Source: Porphyromonadaceae bacterium
Lineage (GTDB): Bacteria > Bacteroidota > Bacteroidia > Bacteroidales > CAMTPD01
Length of the DNA stretch: 20,594 bases
NCBI GenBank assembly: GCA_003447595.1
Contig: DLYT01000060.1
Coordinates: forward strand, 17,188-37,781
Reading direction: 5' to 3'
The notes beneath the pieces were generated by a model. That model saw only the letters and a program-made list of their open reading frames with translations. It was not told the origin of the DNA and did not search any database. Both the position numbers and the translations under genes were made by a program. Numbering within the stretch: the stretch's first letter is position 1; each line of letters opens with the position of its first letter. This document shows positions 17,005-20,594 of the stretch, piece by piece.

Positions 17005-17012
17005 CAAATATA
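17005..17012 (-). promoter_or_regulatory. Bacteroides-type -7 promoter box before the GH84 gene
   Basis: Read on the minus strand this is TATATTTG, an exact TAnnTTTG match. Transcription would begin near 16998, about 27 bases before the ATG at 16971, and downstream of the alternative ATG at 17007, so it decides the GH84 start. No clear -33 TTG is visible. Confidence 0.5.
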
Positions 17013-17149
17013 ATTAAATTTTTAAAATAGAAGTCACTCTGATTTTATCTAATTGCGAATATATCAATGTAATGACTCTTTTGTGTTTTGCAACAATGAT
17101 AGATTTATTCATGTTTACATAATGAAATGTTTAATAATGAAGAGTCTGT

Positions 17150-18415
17150 ATGAAACTATTTAGATCATTGAAAGGATTACCGCTCTATATCCAAATCTTT
17201 ATAGGGATGTTACTCGGTATCGTTGTAGGCTTTGTTGGTGTAAAACTAAACGGAGGCCCATTTATTTCGGAATGGATTACGCCATTTGGTCGCTTATTTA
17301 TTCGATTGCTTCAATTGATTGCTATTCCGTTGATCTTTGTTTCCTTGATAAAAGGTGTTACGGCTATTGGCGACATTAAGAAGTTTGCCGGAGTCGGTGT
17401 AAAAGTAGTCGGGATTTACATGGCAACTACATTGGTGGCTGTTTTAGTTGGTTTGGCTTTGGCCTTGGTGATTCGTCCGGGTAAGGTTATCGATGCCTCT
17501 AAATTGGATTCGATACGTGCCGAATATGGAGTAAAGGCTGAGGTTACTCAAGTGCAAGAGGCTGCAAAAGAACGGAAGATGCTTTCGTTTCTGGAAGAGA
17601 TTGTCCCGTCTAATATTATTGCAGCCATGTCAGATAATCAGAAAACGCTTCAGGTTATCTTTTTCGCTATGCTGATGGGGGCAGCAGCTATTAGCTTGGG
17701 GCAAGATAAAGTAGGGACGGTTTTAAAACTTATCGACGACTTGTATTCGGTAATATTAAAGATGGTTGATTACATAATAGTGTTGGCTCCGTATGGTGTG
17801 GCTGCTTTAATGGCCGGACTGGTCGTCGATTTCTCGGGCGATGTTTCGGTGTTTGCGGCTCTTGGCTTGTACGCTCTTACCGTAATTGTGGGTTTGTTTA
17901 TCTTGATGTTGGTTTTCTATCCCGGTTTGATTGCTCTTTTTGGTAAGTTTAAATATGGCGAATTTATCAAGGCTATGTATCCGGTACAACTCATTGCTTT
18001 TACAACGAGTTCGAGTGCGGCAGCATTGCCTTTCAACCTCGAGAATGTGCAGAAAGTACTAGGTGTGTCAAAGCAAACAGCCACTTTTGTACTTCCTATT
18101 GGTGCTACAATTAATATGGATGGTACTAGTTGTTATCAGACTATCGCGGTATTGTTTATTGCGCAAGTACTAGGAATCGACCTGTCGTTTATGCAGATTA
18201 TTACTATTATCTTCATGACGGTGTTGTCGTCGATAGGTACACCTGCGATTCCGGGCGGAAGTTATGTAATTCTGACAATGGTGCTAGCTGCAGTTGGTAT
18301 TCCTACAGAAGCATTGGCATTGATATTGGGTGTAGACCGCCCGCTTGATATGCTGCGCACGTCTGTAAATGTAACCGGCGATGCAACCGTTTGTATGATT
18401 GTAGACAAGAAATAA
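17150..18415 (+). CDS. Dicarboxylate/amino acid:cation symporter (GltP/DctA type)
   Basis: Inner-membrane secondary transporter of the DAACS family, 421 residues, with the usual eight helices and two re-entrant hairpins. The key motifs are TTSSSAA from residue 285 (hairpin 1), NMDGT at 322-326 (cation-binding unwound helix 7) and DRPLDMLRTSVNVTGD at 396-411. D400 and R403 match D394 and R397 of GltPh, which bind the amino group and side-chain carboxylate of aspartate, so acidic amino acid uptake is the best guess, with C4-dicarboxylates possible. It is divergent from the GH84 gene across 178 bases and is followed by its own terminator, so it is probably monocistronic. It is only distantly related to the TcyP-type paralogue at 5439. 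Confidence 0.92.
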   Translation: MKLFRSLKGLPLYIQIFIGMLLGIVVGFVGVKLNGGPFISEWITPFGRLFIRLLQLIAIPLIFVSLIKGVTAIGDIKKFAGVGVKVVGIYMATTLVAVLVGLALALVIRPGKVIDASKLDSIRAEYGVKAEVTQVQEAAKERKMLSFLEEIVPSNIIAAMSDNQKTLQVIFFAMLMGAAAISLGQDKVGTVLKLIDDLYSVILKMVDYIIVLAPYGVAALMAGLVVDFSGDVSVFAALGLYALTVIVGLFILMLVFYPGLIALFGKFKYGEFIKAMYPVQLIAFTTSSSAAALPFNLENVQKVLGVSKQTATFVLPIGATINMDGTSCYQTIAVLFIAQVLGIDLSFMQIITIIFMTVLSSIGTPAIPGGSYVILTMVLAAVGIPTEALALILGVDRPLDMLRTSVNVTGDATVCMIVDKK

Positions 18416-18451
18416 TGAGGAATCTTCTTAATTTAAGGAAGGTCTAAAACT

Positions 18452-18485
18452 AAAAAGATCGCACAGATTTTTGTGCGATCTTTTT
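18452..18485. terminator. Terminator after the DAACS transporter gene
   Basis: A perfect 14-bp stem (18452-18465 with 18472-18485), 6-base loop, A5 at the left and T5 at the right end. It could also act on transcripts from the GH2 gene on the other strand. Confidence 0.9.
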
Positions 18486-18539
18486 AATTAGGGGCAGAGA
18501 GTCCTGTCCTGCTTGTTTATTGTTACAGATGAAAGTAGA

Positions 18540-20594
18540 TTATCTCTTTTCGCCAAATTCGGCTTGTTGTTTCTCTACTTCTTTCAGTTTGTATGAATTG
18601 ACTTCTTTTCTAAGTTTGTCAATCTCTTTTTGAAGTTCATCTTTATTTGTTGATGTATTTACTGTACTTACCGTTGTTTTACCAATTTGGCTTAGTTCGG
18701 TCGCATTCACGATTTCAACTTTTTCGGAAGGAACTGATTCGAAGATCAATTCTCCTGCTGTAGGCATTTGCTGCCCTTCAAGCAGAACTTCGGCTGTAAC
18801 TTTAATTTTACCAGCCTTATTGGTTGATTGCACCAATGTAGGAGCAGTTCCCCAAATAACAGGACGTGGGTTATTCATGTGTTCAGAGTCTCCCACTAAA
18901 CGACCTTCCCCTTCTACATTAAACTTGATAAAGTAATTGTTGAGGCGTTTGATATTTCCTTTACCATCAGCAATTCCCGCAACTACAGTGACCATGTCAG
19001 AACCGTCAGCTTTAAGGTCTACACCTTCATTGTCGAGCCAAAGAACAATTTTAGAAGGACGACGTGCAGGTTCTTTACGATAGGTTGCAACAACTTTACC
19101 ATCGATAATACCTTCGGCAGTCATGAACACTTGGTCTCCTTTGCCCGGCATTGCTAACTTTTTATCATCCATGAAATCGAATACATTTTCGAAGGTGATG
19201 ATTGGAGAAGGCATACCTTTGCGGTTCTTATCTTTTTTGTAAGTGTATGTTTTGCCGGTTGCATTTACAGTAAGACGTACTTCGTCGCAATTTGAATATA
19301 CGACAACGTCTTTGCCTGAAAATGGAGTCATTTCGTGTGCGATATAAACCATCGGGCCACTTTCTGCCATGATGTTTAGTGAGTCAGTCGGACGTTGAGC
19401 CATAAACATATAATAAGAATACTTTGGCTGACGGAATACATCCATTACCCCTCCGTAGAAAGGATCTGGGTGATAACCGCGCTGATGATCGAATGAGTGC
19501 CAAAGCGTTCCACCTACGTGTTGACGGTCGGTTTGATACAACCCGTCGTATGTCGTATATGGATATGGAGGATTGGCGTAATGTTGAGTTTGTACCAACA
19601 TTGGTTGTTCGCCCCAAGCTCTGTTTACACGACTAGGAGAATTGTGCGAGTTCCAATCATCTACATTATCACCCCATTCTCGTGTAAAATATGTTTTAGT
19701 TTTGTCTTGCTCTTTTAATGCAAACTCCTTATCTGCGTTTACAGGGTGTGTAAACTGGATATCGAAGTATTTACTTCCTCTTGCTTCATGATCTGAAGCT
19801 GCGTGACTGTTTTTGTACGGGAATTCTGCCGCAACAATATCTTTCACGTTTTTAGCAAAATCTTCCGGATACCATGTTTCGTTGAGGATAGGTTCCCATA
19901 AGAATACAGATGGGTGGTTACGATCACGACGTACCATATCGCGAACGTTTCCGTATACTCGTTTTGCAAAGATTGGGTCTTCGTTCCAGAATTGCCATCC
20001 CGGAGTGTTTACAATAACAAAAAGTCCAAGTTCGTCACAAGCATCCATAAAGGCCGGGTCTTGAGGGTAGTGTGCATTACGAACAATACGCATACCTGCA
20101 TCGCGGAGTTTTTTCGCATCTCTCCAATGTAAAGAGTTTGGTAACGCATTGCCAACTACTGCAAAGTCTTGGTGTCTGTTAGCTCCGATTAATGGTACTG
20201 GATATGGTTTTCCGTTTAGCCATAACCCGTCTGGTCCTTTGAATTCGATGCTGCGAATACCAATTCTGCGTTTGTATCCATCAATAATATTTCCATTTTT
20301 ATCCTTTACGTCTACTTGCAGCCAGTAAAGAAATGGAGAGTCTGGCTCCCATAGATCCGGATTGGAAACGTGCAGTTTGTTTTTTGTTGTAGAGGTTTTG
20401 CCTTTTGAAGCAGAAACTTTATTGCTGTTTTTTGCTACTTCCTTGCCATTCGGATCAAGAAGAGTATATTCAATGTCTCCGGAAAATGATCTGTCAGATT
20501 GATTGCGCAGCTGAAGTTGCAAAAGGATATCTGCTCCTTTGTCTGATACATTGTCAAAGGCTACAAGCAAACCGCCACCGGCAATTTGATCTTC
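18540..20594 (-). CDS. Glycoside hydrolase family 2 protein, 5' end outside window
   Basis: The frame stays open to the last base of the window, so this is the C-terminal 684 residues of a longer enzyme; the N-terminal sugar-binding domain and signal peptide are missing. What remains is the immunoglobulin-like GH2 domain (about 10-125), then the TIM barrel from about 130 (GANRHQDFAVVG, MRIVRNAHYPQDPAFMDACDELG). The probable acid/base is E239 of the visible fragment, in EPILNETWYP, and a likely nucleophile is E306 in TREWGD. C-terminal beta-sandwich domains follow, one reading VTVVAGIADGKGNIK as in DUF4982/Big-like modules. The last about 45 residues are a charged coiled coil. Likely a beta-galactosidase or related exo-glycosidase in the periplasm or at the surface; the sugar is not determinable. 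Confidence 0.9.
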   Translation of the reverse strand, partial: EDQIAGGGLLVAFDNVSDKGADILLQLQLRNQSDRSFSGDIEYTLLDPNGKEVAKNSNKVSASKGKTSTTKNKLHVSNPDLWEPDSPFLYWLQVDVKDKNGNIIDGYKRRIGIRSIEFKGPDGLWLNGKPYPVPLIGANRHQDFAVVGNALPNSLHWRDAKKLRDAGMRIVRNAHYPQDPAFMDACDELGLFVIVNTPGWQFWNEDPIFAKRVYGNVRDMVRRDRNHPSVFLWEPILNETWYPEDFAKNVKDIVAAEFPYKNSHAASDHEARGSKYFDIQFTHPVNADKEFALKEQDKTKTYFTREWGDNVDDWNSHNSPSRVNRAWGEQPMLVQTQHYANPPYPYTTYDGLYQTDRQHVGGTLWHSFDHQRGYHPDPFYGGVMDVFRQPKYSYYMFMAQRPTDSLNIMAESGPMVYIAHEMTPFSGKDVVVYSNCDEVRLTVNATGKTYTYKKDKNRKGMPSPIITFENVFDFMDDKKLAMPGKGDQVFMTAEGIIDGKVVATYRKEPARRPSKIVLWLDNEGVDLKADGSDMVTVVAGIADGKGNIKRLNNYFIKFNVEGEGRLVGDSEHMNNPRPVIWGTAPTLVQSTNKAGKIKVTAEVLLEGQQMPTAGELIFESVPSEKVEIVNATELSQIGKTTVSTVNTSTNKDELQKEIDKLRKEVNSYKLKEVEKQQAEFGEKR

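Noticed and set aside
5439..18415. The two DAACS transporters as a recent duplication
   Set aside because: They differ in length (463 and 421 residues) and in diagnostic motifs (GQNGC against NMDGT), so they belong to old, separate branches of the family.
14434..20594. Polysaccharide utilisation locus
   Set aside because: GH84 and GH2 genes are near each other, but there is no SusC/SusD pair or dedicated regulator, and an unrelated transporter with its own terminator lies between them.

Overview
This looks like a chromosomal window from a member of the Bacteroidales (Bacteroidota). The evidence is AT-rich intergenic regions, little or no Shine-Dalgarno signal before starts, two TAnnTTTG promoter boxes of the Bacteroides type, a lipoprotein with acidic residues right after the lipobox Cys, an HU/winged-helix fusion typical of this phylum, and several exported glycan-active enzymes. 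Genus cannot be fixed from the sequence alone; a Tannerellaceae or Dysgonomonadaceae relative is only a guess. No tRNA, rRNA, CRISPR array, insertion sequence or phage gene was seen. No gene-free stretch exceeds 300 bases; the largest, about 260 bases before 10606, holds a terminator and a striking nested palindrome.

Layout. The window opens inside lepA (elongation factor 4), followed by a terminator, a small acidic protein of unknown function, and a shared hairpin facing an exported Gfo/Idh/MocA oxidoreductase on the minus strand. From 3190 to 10346 there is a co-directional run with 4, 11, 11 and 51 base gaps: AMMECR1-domain protein, radical SAM enzyme and Memo protein (together the AmmeMemoRadiSam system, whose chemistry is to my knowledge unassigned), then a TcyP-type L-cystine transporter, then a 1154-residue exported protein joining a hydrazine-synthase-alpha-like beta-propeller, two CxxCH haem sites and a C-terminal SUMF1/FGE-fold domain. 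A strong terminator at 10371-10407 closes the run.

From 10408 onward: a pair of palindromic units that are inverted repeats of each other, an HU-winged-helix DNA-binding protein, an exported TonB_C-domain protein, a YqhD-type alcohol dehydrogenase (minus), a surface-type lipoprotein, a GH84 beta-hexosaminidase (minus), a second DAACS-family transporter of glutamate/aspartate/dicarboxylate type, and the 3' part of a GH2 glycosidase (minus) that runs off the window end. Convergent pairs are separated by hairpins that could stop transcription from both sides.

The most interesting parts are the five-gene run at 3190-10346, which places an uncharacterised radical-SAM system next to cystine uptake and a predicted periplasmic dihaem protein, and the nested palindrome at 10478-10555 just before the HU-winged-helix gene. 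The GH84, GH2 and Gfo/Idh genes fit a host- or plant-glycan forager, but there is no SusC/SusD pair here, so no polysaccharide utilisation locus is claimed.
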